Origin: Isoetes taiwanensis
Lineage: Eukaryota; Streptophyta; Lycopodiopsida; Isoetales; Isoetaceae
Length of the DNA: 64,000 nt
Reading direction: 5' to 3'
Assembly (NCBI GenBank): GCA_021234155.1
Contig: JAJEKV010000004.1
Location: forward strand, 6,822,109 to 6,886,108
In this document: one piece after another, positions 1-12,960 of the stretch
Numbering within the stretch: the stretch's first letter is position 1
How the letters are laid out: each line of letters starts with the position of its first letter
Translations under genes and position numbers: made by a program
The notes under the pieces: generated by a model
The model's database searches: none
What the model saw: the letters and a program-made list of their open reading frames with translations, nothing else
Told to the model about the DNA's origin: nothing

Positions 1-3000
1 GCAACTATGCTGAGGATTCCTCTGACAATAGTTCATGGGGATCTTGTTGGGTCTCTCTCCTGCGAAGCATTTCTGGCAAAGGTTGCTTTGGCAAAGACTC
101 TCATGGTAGTGAAGATGTGCTAGACAATCCTCTAACAATGGCTCAAATGACCACCTCTCATCAACCATGAAAGGATGTTGAGGACCAAAGCGAGAAGGTG
201 GTAAAATTGTTTGAATACTAGTCCTAGCCCTGAAGCTGGAATGGCCACTTAAATTTGAGGGAGACCTTAATACCAAATGAACTAAGTCTTTCTTTATTGC
301 TAATGCTTCTTGTCATGATGAAACTTATTGAATCAAATTGAATTGGCAAGGCAAATCCAACTAAAACGGAGTCATGAATCAAAAGTTCTGATAATGTTTC
401 CACAATCAAAAACCGTATTTATGTAACATACGATTCTTGATGGGTTGGTGCCGTATTCGTATCGAAATACGTCGGAAAATAATGCTGGCACCTGGTTTGT
501 GTTTTGAAAGGAGCGTGGAACAGCATGGATTTTCTTTCTAGGGGCAGATAAGGCATCACGTGATGTTGGCTCACCTAGCGCCCAGCGATCTCGATGCCTA
601 ATTCGGCCTCCGTAGGTGTGGCGAAGCCTGCAGATGTCGATTCTGCCTGGCCGAAGGAAGAAGAGCTGAGCAAGCAAGCAAGATCCGCCAGGCAGATTTG
701 TTTTTTTCTTTTCTTTTCTTGCCAGCACCGCCTTCGAATATCTATGTTAGCAACTAAGAGATGTCTGAAGGTTTTAGAGGGGGGCTAGCAATGGCGGATG
801 GTCTGACGATCTGCACAGCACCCTAAACCATCTTAGGGCATTGAATTTTCGAACGATTCTACTTTTTCTTTCAGTATTTTCTGTCGAATTCTAGGCAGGC
901 ATGGCCATTCTTAGAATTATCATTCGGATCTTAGAATTATTTGAGTCCATTGATTTTTTCTGCAGGAGACTATTGCCTCTGGTTCTTGGAGTTAGAAACA
1001 TTTTTTTTTTAATCTTTGCACAATCTCTGATAAACTCGAGTCCATTCTGAACAAGCCCCTTTGGTCCTACTATAAGATATTATGTGTTTTTTCTATGTTT
1101 TTTGGCCTGCCTGTACTTATGCTTCGGGAAAGCATTGAGCCTGGTGTTCAATTCCCCAGGCTCATGTGATTCTGTAATGTTCTTCGTGTTCTTTAGTTAT
1201 GAAGTATTGTATTTTATTGTCATGGAGTAGTCGATTCCATTGGTTTCATACTGGACTGTATAAATGGTGGGTTTGATACTGGACTGTATAAATGATAGAA
1301 TACTTTTTTACCCAATGGTATGTGCTTTGATACTGTCCCCTTTAAAATCGGGTCAACAGGCTGGTTTGACCCGAAAAAGACTTGAATTGAGTGATGCGGA
1401 TTTGTGCAGGGGGAATATATTCCCAGATGTGCCGTTATCCAACGGCTCAGAAACCATAATACACACTTTAACCATAATACACTGATATAAAATGTACTGC
1501 CAAACATTGTGTTGGCCTCCTTATCTGGCATATAAATGTGTCCAGTCAAATGAGAGTAATTGGATTCTAGGACCAAAAATGTTTGATCGTGCCGCTCTGC
1601 TTTTCAAGATTCTTGTTGCTATGAGAAGCTCTCTAGAAAACTAACGCACTTGGCAATTTTTACCTGATGTCTCCCTTTGTCATGATTCAGTTGACCCTAC
1701 TAACAAAAGGACCCTAAAAAAATGCATGGACCTAACACTAACATTTAACACTCACATTTACAAACTCATGACTTCATAAATAAAATTGACATCTTATTTG
1801 TAGGGATAGCCACGCGAAGCCAGGAAAAAGCGCCATGAAAATGCACGCCGCATACAATACAAATCCAAACCCCAACTTCTATATTGCCCTTGGAATTGAG
1901 GCCGATCCCAAGAGCATATAGCTGCTTCCAATATGATAAAAGGAAAGAGGAATTAAATGACCTATAGCAGGGAATAAAATGGGCGGACTCCATCGTGAAA
2001 ATCATTACCTAGAATATTCCTTTTCCACCCACCCTTTAGCTCAGATACGTCTCTAGCTAATCCTAATTCTATGGCAACGTTTTTTTTAGCAGGGTTGCCT
2101 AACCCCCCCTGCACGATTTCCTGCATTCCTAGCTATGGCACGTGTCTTAACACGTCAGCAAAACTTAACCTAAGCCATTGGATCTGTTAATATTAAGATC
2201 GACGGTCCAGAAAATTCTAAAATCTCTGAAAAATATATTTTCCCTCCTTCGACGTTCGCACGAACCCCAACTCAACCGAACTTTTTTTTATTTTCTTCCT
2301 CTTCTCCGTGCGCGCGGGCAGGGCCGTTAGGATATGGCGAAAGCAAACAGAGGATGGCCGATTTAGGGTATCAGATCTCTTGCAGGCGGCGCTGTTCTTC
2401 GGCTATGGCTATGGAATGCAAATCAGAGGATGGGCTTGGAAGGGCAGATGGATATGGCTATTCTTGGATATAGCAGAATGGAGAAGTAAAGCAAAGAAAT
2501 GGCTTATGGCAATCGAACAGGGCATAAAAAGCATGGCAAATCAGCTCGGCTTCTATAAGGCATGTTAGGCTTCAAAATATCTCTGGTTCTGATGGCAGAA
2601 ACACAACGGAATATGGCAGAAAGAAAAGAGATTCAGAGCTGGATCTTCCAAAGAAAACACTGATTTCTTTTTGCTCTTGCATTTTGCTTAGCTATTTCAA
2701 CCAGAAGCATCGCTCTTGCCTTTTTTCTTTTTTTCTTTCGTTGTTTTTAGCTATTTCAGCACTTGCCTCTTGATTCCTTATACTCTGCCGACATCAATAG
2801 CTGCATTAGAAGCAAAAAACTGTTCTGGAGTTTTTGCATAATTTCTTTTCCCTGCCCTATTCTCCATTGTATTGGAAGGTACTGCAATTCCTTCATGGTT
2901 AATTATGGTCAATCGATGTTGCATACTGAGCTATGTCTGATACCCGTGTGACTGCTCTTCTAGTATTTCTGTAAAACATCTTTCACAATACCTGCCCCTT

Positions 3001-4148
3001 ACACCATGTGTTCACAACTTTGCAAAAGGACTGGAATTTTGGAAAATGCATGCATTTCAAGTAACAATCACGTATTTCAAGCGAAAACAATTGGCCTTAC
3101 TTTCCGATACCCATCCCACTAGATATAACTTTGTTTGGCTTCACATTACCTCCACATCATATACTTCAACATTAACAAACGAACATTTAATGCCAAATTT
3201 GAATACCAAAGTAAACAAGATCAATATATTAACCACAGGGGAAAAAGTCCCTGTTTTTCCTTCCATCTTCAACATTGCCTGTATATTAAACCTCATTCTT
3301 ATTATAAATATAGTTCACAAGCAAGCACGAAAAACATCGACCTGTATTATTCTTCTTAAGATAAGCAATCGGTAGCCACATGAAGGCCTATGGTGTCATA
3401 TAGAGGACGGTCAGTCAACAAAACAATCTTAGAGTGCATATAGTCTAGATACATTACGGCTGTAATTTAGACAAATTTTTTTGTACAATACTTGTGGGAC
3501 TTCATTTAATGTTAGCGATTACTTACTTGAAGAATATATTCTATACTTCCTCATTAATTGGCAAAGGTTTAGTGGAGCTTATGTTTATTCGTGATGAAGA
3601 TCTCTTGGCCATATACATCTAAAATACTATATCAACATACTTGTACCACCGTGGCATTCCCCTAGCTAGAACCCAAAAAGGGGTGAACGATGTAACCATA
3701 AGGCTTTCGCCCTTAAATGCCATTCTTGCATCCTTCCGAAGAGCACCGGCTTATTGGACAAACACTTGGAATATACTTGATATTCTTCTCCATTCTATAT
3801 AGGGTAAAGCCTCTCTAGTGCAAACACTTTCTTTGATTTACATCTTCAAAACTTCTATGTGTATTACTTACCACTAATGATCATTCTTTTTCCTATTAGC
3901 CATTCGCTGAGATCCGTATTTTCTTTGGCATTCCTTTTCCACGTGTATATAATTCTTGTTCGCTCACAATTCCATTTGCCATCGTATCAAACCAATAATG
4001 GGAAGTCAACGCGCAATTCTTAAATTCAAAGTTGCAGCCGAAATTCAAATTACCACGATTAAAATTCCAACGCAAACCCAGCCTAGCCTTCTTCCCAACC
4101 CTGCAGTTCTGCTAGTTTTTTTTTTTTTTTTTTTAATAGTATCATGCT
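1..4148. other. Intergenic stretch, no supported gene
   Basis: AT-rich DNA with short open frames only, none with recognisable motifs or convincing splice context. Poly-T runs occur near 690-720, 1000 and 4120. A frame at 2308-2568 is built largely from repeats of an ATATGGC-like word, so I treat it as simple-sequence drift rather than a gene. Confidence 0.5.
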
Positions 4149-4324
4149 ATCTTACATTTCCTTCTCATGAGCCCGCAAATGTCATACCGGAGGCAGCTAT
4201 GCAATTGGCAATGTGGTTTTGTAAGTATGTCAGTTTATCTTACATTTCCTTCTCATGAGCCCGCAAATGTCATACCGGAGGCAGCTATGCAATTGTCAAT
4301 GTGGTTTTGTAAGTATGTCAGTTT
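4149..4324 (+). repeat. Two-copy 88-bp tandem duplication
   Basis: The segment starting ATCTTACATTTCCTTCTCAT at 4149 is repeated at 4237 with almost no change (one substitution seen). Both copies contain a GTAAGTATGTC stretch resembling a splice donor. The near-identity suggests a recent duplication. Confidence 0.9.
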
Positions 4325-4479
4325 AGTCATACTCCTTTCGTTCCTTGCTTGATCTGGTGTAATAGTCGCTTCTCTCGACTAAAACAGTTAATGATATGCT
4401 ATATTCTTTCGCAAATAAATAATAGCTTGTATATCGCTTGGTTCAGCCAGTGATTACAGTCCTGAAACTGGAAGGTAAG

Positions 4480-7400
4480 TCAATCTCTCTCCATGCTTTG
4501 ACGAGATGGTGCTCCGACCTTCTTTCCTGAATCTAAGAAAATGCATATGAAAATGGATGCCTCCTTAGGAGTGAGATTATCAAACTCAAAAGATGACTTA
4601 CGAGCCCTAATTTCTCGTGATTCTTGAACGAGTGCACAACAAAGGCAAAAAACATGAGCCCAAAAGTCGTCACATGTTCCTCCCTGCATGGCACAGTTAA
4701 TGAACATCAAACCAGGGAAGCATATATCTATTAAGGGGAGAAATAACAGAATTTATGAAGTAGCAACGCTCCAACACAGCTTGAGATCTGCTTACAGGTA
4801 TGTCATAGCGCTTTCGTAAGTCTCTCCGGTAACAACTTGTGTAACAACAGCATCCCAGAAGAAACGAGTACATCACACAATTGCTACAAGCCGCATGGGC
4901 AGCTGAGAACAGTTAACCAAATAACTATTAACCTTCTTTTTGCTTGATGTGCTAACTGACTTCTTAAAGAAAACAATGTGTACTTCCTATTGCAATGAGA
5001 AATATCCATTTTCTCTGAGATTATCTGTAAACAATGAGGAAAAACCTTGTCATTATAGATTGCTTTCTTGAAGTGCAATCCTTTCATAAGTACCCTCCCA
5101 TCCTGATGTTCAGCATCATTGCAGCTCTAGCATTTCCTTCTTAAGGCTTCTTCCAATCAATATATCCTCTATCAATTCATCCTGCTACCAAGGTCTCCGG
5201 TTCTTTTATCTTGTTCGCTGTATCAAAGCTATATCAGGATCCAGGGCTGAAAACTTTCCCAATTTTGGTAGAATGGTAATTAATGGTCGTACACTCCACT
5301 CCAGAAGATAAATTTCCCGACATCGTCACGTCAGATAGTTTCATACAACTGTTGACATCTAGACATTCACCTAAAGCATAATCTAAGATCTGCTATAGAT
5401 AAAACAATCTAGCATCACATCTCATCAATCTGAGATCAAGATGATCTGAACAGGTGGATTGCTACCATGTTAAATGACATTCACTTCTTTACATGCCCAC
5501 TGTTCTATGGCATCGTGGTAGGTTCTTATCGCAAAGCCACATCTCTTCCACCATAATCAGATTTGAAGGCAACAAATGAATCAACATAGAAGAGTTATGC
5601 TATAAGGATACAAGTGGGCAAGCAGAAAGAATCCCTTAGCTCTGTACTATCAGAAGTATTAATGAGCTAGATCTTTTAAACAGTGGTGAATATCAACATC
5701 AATCCAATCCACAAACATTAATTTATATGTTCCGTCCCTTTTTTTTCCCTAACTTTGCCAGATTATTGTATAACATTTGATCATCTCATCATCTCATCTC
5801 ATTTGCAACAATCTCAAAATTGATCATCAGCCTTAACTGGCGAGCTAATTGACAAATAAAGGACTTACTCTATGCCCTTGTAGCTAATGAAAAAGTATGC
5901 AAGTTTAGCGTTTACCTTCAATCCTAAGAAGCATATAACAAAAAGTGTCTAGCCCTCTCCCTCCACTCACAAGTTTTCTATCTTTAGCTCTTATTCCTCA
6001 AGAAAATGATAAAGCAGACTATTTGTTCACATAATTACTGGAATTCAAAATTTAAACAGGAAGGGAAATGCAAGTACTTACGAACTATGCCATCACTTAG
6101 AGATGCTGCAATGTTCCCAAATGTAGCACAAGGGCACATAAAGGTTGAAATACCTACAAACAAGCATAACATACAACGTTGCTAATATCAGGCCCTGAAA
6201 TCAATAACATCTCTGACAAGGTAGGTATAAACCACTAGCTTAGGCCTTGCTGGTAACATTCATGCTAGCAAGTTCCATTCATGTTTGGCAAACAATTGCA
6301 GAGTTTCAGGCCATCATCAAATTGGCTAAGAAATTCCAGGAATTCTAAATACTTTGCCATGTCTTGATACAAATTGATGTTTATTAACTTTGTTTTATAA
6401 GGAACTCATAAGTTTAGTTCACCCTCCAGTGCTTAAAAGCAACCATATGCACATTATCTGAGCTATAGTGCCCCTATTTCTCTAGTTAATTCAGGACAAC
6501 AGTAAACCATGAATGTGAAACATCAAGACTCCTAATCATTCATGTTGCTAACAGTGATAAGCAACAACTGCTGCAAAGATGAAAAACTTCTGTGACTGAC
6601 AACTTTGCCATCACCCCAATCTCCACAAGATATAAATGTCCAGGTCACTAAATCTTATATTTACTCTAGTTAAACCCGTAACAGCAGTGAGCCCACAACT
6701 ATAAAACTTCAAGCGAGACCATTTTCTGTTCCAAGGTGGTTATTATGGTGCAATCCTAGCATTATCTTGATTAGGGCATTCTTAGAAGTCACGCATTTCC
6801 TCCTACTCAAGATTGGAGCATGGTGCGCAGCTATTTGCCATCAAGACTCTGAAGCAGGTTAAAAAAAACATTTGCTAGTTGCCACAAAACAGAAACTCAG
6901 GCCGGAGAAAGTTCTGTACTTGTGCAACTATTGAAGATGGTTGTTGAACTACTTGTGCTAAAATTCCAGATACAAAAATGTATTACAGATCTGGCAGGGA
7001 AAAGGCTGCACCTTCTGGCATTTCTTTATACATTGGAGCAACACTTCTGGACTTCAGAACCTTTATAGCTGCATCTATATACTGTCCCCCATCTCGTCAC
7101 AGCAGATCACACTGCTCTGCTGGTTATGGGACTTAAGCCTCCGCGGGCCAAATAAATCATAGCATATGCATGGATCGCACATGCATTTGGTTAATGTAAA
7201 TTCTCTTTGCGTCTGTCCTATATAGCTATCACAGTTCCCCCCTTGCTTGGTAATTGTCGTATAATAGTTATAATATCTTCTTTTCTGTATCTATGTAGTT
7301 TAATATCAAGATAACTGCATAATGCTTCATTAACTCTGCAAAACCTACTAGCAGAACTAATATCTACCTTTACAATTTCATGGGGACATCCAGAAGTACA

Positions 7401-8945
7401 GAACAAAGCAGAAAATGTCAACAGGGAGCGAAACACCTAAAACTTACATAACAAAGGACTCGAGTAACACTCATAGAGGCCATAATGCCATGCGTGTAAG
7501 TCATGGGACCATTTAGAGGACTTGTTCCTGTAATTTAGGCATTCCACGTTATACCCTCTTCAAAAAAAGAAGAAAAAAGCAATATAAATTGAGGGGGTAG
7601 GTATGTTTGTACCCATAAGCATTCTTCTGGGATATATGTTGCTCCTGGTATGTATATGAACTCGGTTCAGATTGTTGACACTGGCTTGTTTTTGCTTTTC
7701 TTTCTTCAACATCTTTAACAACTGGAAACTCAGCAGTTTCTGTGAATCCAATTAAGTGTTCAATAACATCACATTGGTCATTTTCCCTAATTGCCTCCAT
7801 ATGACAGAGCTCCATACGAAGTTTTTCATTCTCCCTTTTAAGTGCCTCATGAAGTGCAAGGCCTGGATAACTACGAGAAAGTGATTTCTGCAGTTCAATA
7901 GATTCAGTACTTGTGCGATCTGATTTAAGAACAGCCTCTTGCAGTTTAGCCTCTTCCTCATCCAATGCATAATCATGGGCATCTTTTTCTATTGCCCTTA
8001 AACGCTCAGCAGCCTGTAAACTTGAAAATAACAGGAAACCATGCATCAGCAAGTTAAAAATCTTAACAATAAAAATTGTATGCAGCATTAACATGAAAAT
8101 AAGGTTTCAAATGACTCGCTGCATAGTTTCCACTTCGTTAAACCAGTTATATATAAAAAAGAAACAGATCAGAGAATGCAGTCATATAGCACCAAATTAA
8201 AAAATATTGCTTATATGCCTCCAATACACTCTATGTTGATTTACATGAGTGCATTCTGATCTGTGAACATAGCAGAGACTTGAAATTGACATCATAAGTG
8301 TTCCTCATGAAAGCAACTTCCCGAAACTGCAATTCACTATTTGCAAGTAATCAACATACAATTGTATATGGACATCTAAGACTTTAAAACTGTTAGTTTA
8401 AACATGGTTCCCTTATTGTACATCATCTTCAGAATGCCTAAAAGATACAAAATGTATAAATGCATGATTGATTTACCATAGTTGAAGATATAGTCTGATA
8501 CGAATGCGACTGGTTTCTACAAGATTAATCTAATACTTACACGACTGTTCTCTACAAGGTTGATGAGGGGAACAAGATGAAGTAAACGATCAATTTCGGC
8601 CTGGCAACGCTTGAACTCGTTGACAATAGTCCACCCCATTGCAAGCAAATACAAATAACTTCTGTCCTGACAACTGCTTACTAGAAGGTAGGCCCTTCTT
8701 AAGGCATCTTCAAGCTGATATAACGGTTCCCTGGTCTCAGGATACTCTTTCAACTCCGACAGTTTCAACTGTTCAAGCAGATTACCAATGAGCTTGAGAT
8801 GTTGCGAAAACTTCCTGCAGTTCTTTTTATGCATGCGAGCATTCTTGGCCGCACTTGCAATCATAGCAATTAGCTTCAAAGAATCTAGTCCTGCGATCTG
8901 GGCCACGGTGGCTACACTTCCCACCATATTCCACTCTAGCCCCAT
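4480..8945 (-). CDS. MCA: MCA-type (MID1-complementing activity) calcium-permeable channel, multi-exon
   Basis: MCA proteins are plant plasma-membrane, mechanosensitive Ca2+-permeable channels. Exons located: 8541-8945 (start MGLEWNMVG, donor GTAAGT), about 7610-8013 (acceptor TTTACAG), 6082-6153, 4796-4902, and 4480-4683 with the stop. Exon 1 carries the family signature HLKLIGNLLEQLKLSELK and YPETREPL; Asp21, the membrane-segment residue reported as essential in Arabidopsis MCA1, is at residue 21. Exon 2 is charged coiled coil (DYALDEEEAKLQEAVL). The last three exons give the PLAC8 region: STFMCPCATFGNIAASLSDG, YSFLLGCCCYTSCYRRDLRK, then GGTCDDFWAHVFCLCCALVQ. Phases agree: exon 6082-6153 ends in phase 1 and 4796-4902 begins with the two completing bases. 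The exon with the first PLAC8 cysteines (a W..DL..CC motif) should lie between 6153 and 7610 but I could not find it, so functionality is likely but unproven. No frameshift or stop was seen in the located exons. Confidence 0.93.
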
Positions 8946-9676
8946 TTTAAGCTTTCCGTGCTTTAAGAGAGGCTTCTTTACATATTACTTCAAAGAAGCT
9001 CTGCGTGCTCTACGGTTTCCCATGCAGAGATAAGAAAGGGAGACTATATTGAGTTGTTACTGAACTGAAATGTCCCAGATACATGTCTACTTGACAACTC
9101 TTGGAATAATTTGTATGAACGATCTGCATTTCATCAATCTCTGGAATCAAACAAGCACCGACCCCAGAAAACACGAACGACACCCAATTTAAGCATCTAT
9201 GAAGCCCTACCACCTACACAAGATTGTTTCAAATACAAAATTCGGTAGAGCAAAGAAAAACCTGCAGACCGGGAGCTTGGGAACTCAGATTACTTTTACG
9301 CCCAATCGGAATTTCTCTTCCTTGCAAGCTTCAAGACTCCACCATATTCTACGCCAAATGTAACACTCAAAATACAGCTCAGCCGTCGAATATAAGTGCC
9401 TCCTCCATGTACACAACGGCACCTCAGCCGTCAATGTAGGAGGTTCGGACAATGCGAACCGTAGAAGCTGGATTTTTTTCCACATACGTCAGGCAATCCA
9501 GACCGCCAATTCGGGTTCATTCCACCCACCTGGCTATTGTCTTTTACAGTTGTTGTTGATGGATGTTGGAATATAATGTTGGTTAAATGCACTCTTTTGT
9601 CGTCTACAATGCGCCTTGATATTCGGGTCTTATCAATTCCTGGTCACGTGAATGATATAATTTTCACCACATACGT
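8946..9676. other. Upstream region of the MCA gene
   Basis: This should hold the 5' UTR and promoter of the minus-strand MCA gene. I see no clear TATA box at a fixed distance and no coding exon. A GCCTCCTCC / GGAGG inverted pair near 9400-9445 may fold but is weak. Confidence 0.4.
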
Positions 9677-9689
9677 TTGTCCACTAGCT

Positions 9690-9930
9690 TACCTTGCTTA
9701 AAGCTAAGAGATCACCTTCCATGTAGTCTGTCATTGTTGTTGAGACGATCTTTTTGCTTAATCAGACTAACTCGAAGCCATCTGGCTTGCTCTTGCAATC
9801 CCAAAAGGACAACAATTGCAACTACTGCATTAAGAAAATCGGAAGCCGTCCTTGGATATGGTCTGTGGTCTAGCTTCCAAAGAAGGTTGAGGTGTGATTC
9901 TCTCACTTCTGCTTGCAAGCAAAGCATTAC
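9690..9930 (-). pseudogene. Duplicated coding-like segment, copy 1
   Basis: The minus strand is open and ends LIKQKDRLNNNDRLHGR followed by a stop near 9712. A diverged second copy near 12030 encodes almost the same C-terminus, with substitutions that mostly preserve the protein. I do not recognise the family. Upstream residues include FLNAVVAIVVLLGLQEQARW, a hydrophobic stretch. It could be the last exon of an unknown gene or part of a mobile element. Confidence 0.35.
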
Positions 9931-10224
9931 AGAATTCTGGAAACAAAATAACAGAGTCTCTCCTGCAAGAAGGATGTTGTGAAGGCTTCCAAATTTCTTA
10001 TTTGCACCTTATGGAGGTCATACAAGTATAAGTTTCCATACAAAAACTCCTTGCAATTCTTGCATAAATATTTCTAACCAAAGGCCACCATTCAGCTGCA
10101 GCTTTTTCAACAATACAAAAAGGCACATCCTGAATACCCTGCTTGCTTAAAGGCTTTCGAGAAGTTGAAGCCTGTTTATGTAAAGAAAGTATCAGAAAGG
10201 GAAACCTGATGTTGCATATACCAT

Positions 10225-10957
10225 ATGAAGTTGGAGTATGCCAGAGTAGGCCTGAATGCTTTAAGGTCAGCGAAAACTGGATTTCATGGTGAAGAGTGCA
10301 AGTGCTATTGTGAGGTTTGTGGACCTGGTGAGAAGTGTCTGGCCAGCCAACACACATATGACTCAAGCAGTAGAGGGATGTGGTTTGCAACAAGAATGAG
10401 GGTGAAGAATGGTATAAACATGACTGCTTGATGCAAAAATATCAGAGCTGTGGCATAAAAAGTCTTCCTATATGTCCAAGAGAAGGAGAGGATCATGAGT
10501 TCTTGCTTGAATGGAAAACGTTTGAAAAGGTAAAACTCTTTTTATTGCATATTGCAACATGCTGAGATATGCTGGTATCCGCTGAATCCTGCTTTTCTGC
10601 TTTTAACTTGCACTAATCTTATGTTTTATGCTGCAGACCTTGCTACAGATTCCAGTGGAGACAGAAGATGCTGGTGGAGTTGTAGACTGTGTTACCAAGG
10701 AAGTATTAGGTGGCAACAGAAAGAAAAGATCCAATGCCACCAAGAAGGGAAACAAAAATAAGAAAGCTAAGGTAGCTGGTGGGACAAAGTCTGAAACTGC
10801 AGCACAAATCGACACCTCAACTGTAAGGGAAAAAAAAGAAAGAACCAAAAAGTCGCATTTAATTAAAGTGGGTCTCATTCCATTCCCACTTTTTTTTGGA
10901 ACCCTGTTATTTTACACAAAAAGGACGAGGGAAAATTACTCGGACTCTGATTGATAT
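10225..10957 (+). pseudogene. Lys-rich two-exon gene fragment with a CxCxxC motif, unknown family
   Basis: The first segment (10225-10529) includes EECKCYCEVCGPGEKCL, a CxCxxC...C cluster suggesting metal binding, but the frame continuing to the donor (GEDHEFLLEWKTFEK, then GTAAAA at 10530) differs from the frame holding the cysteines, so there is a frameshift or an unseen intron near 10380. A good acceptor (ATGCTGCAG) opens the next exon at 10637: TLLQIPVETEDAGGVVDCVT, then a basic stretch (GNRKKRSNATKKGNKNKKAK) that would suit a nuclear localisation signal. It ends at a stop near 10955. The cysteine pattern loosely recalls plant CYCxVC proteins, but I do not assign a function. Neighbouring duplicated segments suggest a rearranged relic. 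Confidence 0.4.
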
Positions 10958-11109
10958 GGTTTAAGGTTAATAACTGCTCGGGGGAGTGGCCTTGCATGGA
11001 ACAATATTTATTGATATGATCAAGTAAGAAAGTCATCCAGTATGTCTAAGCCTTGCTATTATCAAAGAGAGAGCTAAAAATAAACCTTGACCTTTATTTA
11101 GAGGCAAAA

Positions 11110-11330
11110 AGGCAAAAAAAGGTATTGTTGCCTATAAATAGAAGGACAACTTTGAGATGTGATATCTCCGCAACCACAGCTCAGAAATCGGCGATTTTTA
11201 CCTTGTTGGAAAGCCCTTCAAGTCTAGTTTCCAGATTGGGCTTGGTTGTCCATAGATTCCTTACGGTTTGAAAGTTATGCCCAGAAAGGTGCATAGGGGT
11301 CTGAGTTGACTGCACAGCTAGATCTGCTTC
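11110..11330 (+). mobile_element. LTR-like fragment with TATA box
   Basis: A CCTATAAATAGAAGG box at about 11130 is followed by words also present, diverged and in the same order, at 49335-49500: ATCTC.GC.ACC, TTGGAAAG, TTTCCAGA.TGGG, GAAAGTTATG.C and TTGACTGCAC. This layout is typical of the region downstream of the promoter in plant Ty3/gypsy LTRs. No LTR ends or target duplication were found, so it is probably an old fragment. Confidence 0.4.
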
Positions 11331-12019
11331 TTCCTATGTTGATGATGTGCCTAGCCTTACCTTCTAGTATTTTCTCTTGTTCCTTGCTTGATCATATCTT
11401 TAGAAGGAGTTCATGTAACACCAGTGGTTGGTGGCTAGAAAGAGTTTGTTCTTATACAGTCTTGCGGAGTAGCTTGACTTGGTGATATCTCTTCTAGTTG
11501 GTCCGGTTGGGTGGTAAAACGAGTACCCTGTGGTATTTTGCTTTCTAATTAGTTGATGAATTTGCAGGAAGATTAGAGCATTCGTAACACTGATAACTGT
11601 CCAGAATTTGAATATTTCTCTGTTAGGGTGGGTCCAATCTTTCCCACTGTTTTCTCGGATCGCGAGTCGAGAATAAGAAGAATACAACTCAAACAAAGGA
11701 ATTTCATTACAGATTGAAACCAAAGTTGTAGTTGAAAAATAATTTTTATTAATAAATTGAATAATTACAATGTATCGCAGAGACCATGGCGGTCTTGTTG
11801 TCACTACAGTTACATCATCATGATAAGTGGTCCACTTTAGGAGAAGAACGTACGGGGCTTCTTCTTGCCGTTTGTAAGCCTTGGGGGCAACGTGAAGAAG
11901 GTGGAATGCCTCACGAGGAGGTGCCTCCCGAGCCACCCGCTGACCTGTCCACCCGATTTCTCCACCCTCCTCTTGCATCTTTTCATCAATCGTCGGGTCG
12001 AATATGCTCGTTCCCCAAC

Positions 12020-12130
12020 CTCCGTGGATGTCACCTTCCATGTAGTCTGTCATTGTTGTTCATACGATCTTTTTGTTTAATCAGACTAACTGAAAGCCAT
12101 ATCGCTTGCTCTTGCAACGCAAAACTCACC
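12020..12130 (-). pseudogene. Duplicated coding-like segment, copy 2
   Basis: Second copy of the segment at 9690-9930. The minus strand encodes LIKQKDRMNNNDRLHGR then a stop, aligning with copy 1; homology fades left of about 12030. The copies lie in the same orientation about 2.3 kb apart, on either side of the Lys-rich fragment. Confidence 0.35.
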
Positions 12131-12932
12131 ATTCACACTTGTATACAATGGCGCAAGCCTGTTTTGAATGGGGTAGATGCATCTAGTAAATTGGTCTACT
12201 TGCACATAAGGCAATTTCATCGCAACATTGGCATCACCGACGTGTCTGGCGGATTTATCTTCTCATAGATTCACTTGTTAGTTTTGTCCAGACCAAATTG
12301 TACGAGTCTGAAGGAGAACATCATTGAGTACTTAGGTATTTTGGTTATCAAATTATTTACTACTTTGTAATCCTGCTACAAGAGTTCTATTTTCACAAAT
12401 CAGATGCGCCAGTGGGATATTATGCATTTTCTGCATACGCACAACAGGATCACTTAGCTTCAGAGTCTTTTAAGAAGATATCTAAGCAGATGTAAATTCA
12501 AAATTGCCGCATCTGCCAATTTAGAACTACTTGAAGAAGCTCATCTACTATTTCATGAGCAGAATGTGATATCCTAGAATTTAATTATTGTTATGTAGTA
12601 CAAGGGAAGAAGAAGCCCAATACTTTTCCAGAAATGCCACAAAAGCATGATGTTACTTGGAGCACTGTAGTATTAGGCTATACACAATAGGAATGCTAAA
12701 GAAGACCATCTCTTTCAGAGAATCATCATGAAACTAATGAAATCAACAATGCTTTTGATGTCTGTGCAAATCTTGCTGCTTTAATAGAAGGTAGGCATGT
12801 CCATGCCTACATCATAGTAGATAATTTGAGTCTGAGATGGTTGTTAGGTTGTAAATGTGTATGGTAAATGTGGTTGCCTAAATGATTTCATGGAATCAAT
12901 AGTGGGTGTTATGGATTGCATTGTAAGGTATA

Positions 12933-12960
12933 CTAGTTATAGTGCCCGGCGTTGCCGGGC
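12933..12960 (-). mobile_element. Helitron 3' terminus
   Basis: Read on the minus strand, a perfect 7-bp stem GCCCGGC / GCCGGGC with an AAC loop is followed by ACTATAA, then CTAG, then a T in the flank. A GC-rich hairpin a few bases before CTRR with insertion between A and T is the known Helitron 3' signature. The body should extend to higher coordinates. I could not identify its 5' TC end, and no Rep/helicase coding is visible, so it is probably non-autonomous. Confidence 0.75.

Noticed and set aside
372-728. 118-residue open frame
   Set aside because: No motif, no splice context, and overlapping open frames on the other strand; probably chance.
10270-10340. Assignment to a named CYCxVC protein family
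   Set aside because: Only the cysteine spacing agrees and the frame is broken nearby; not enough to name it.
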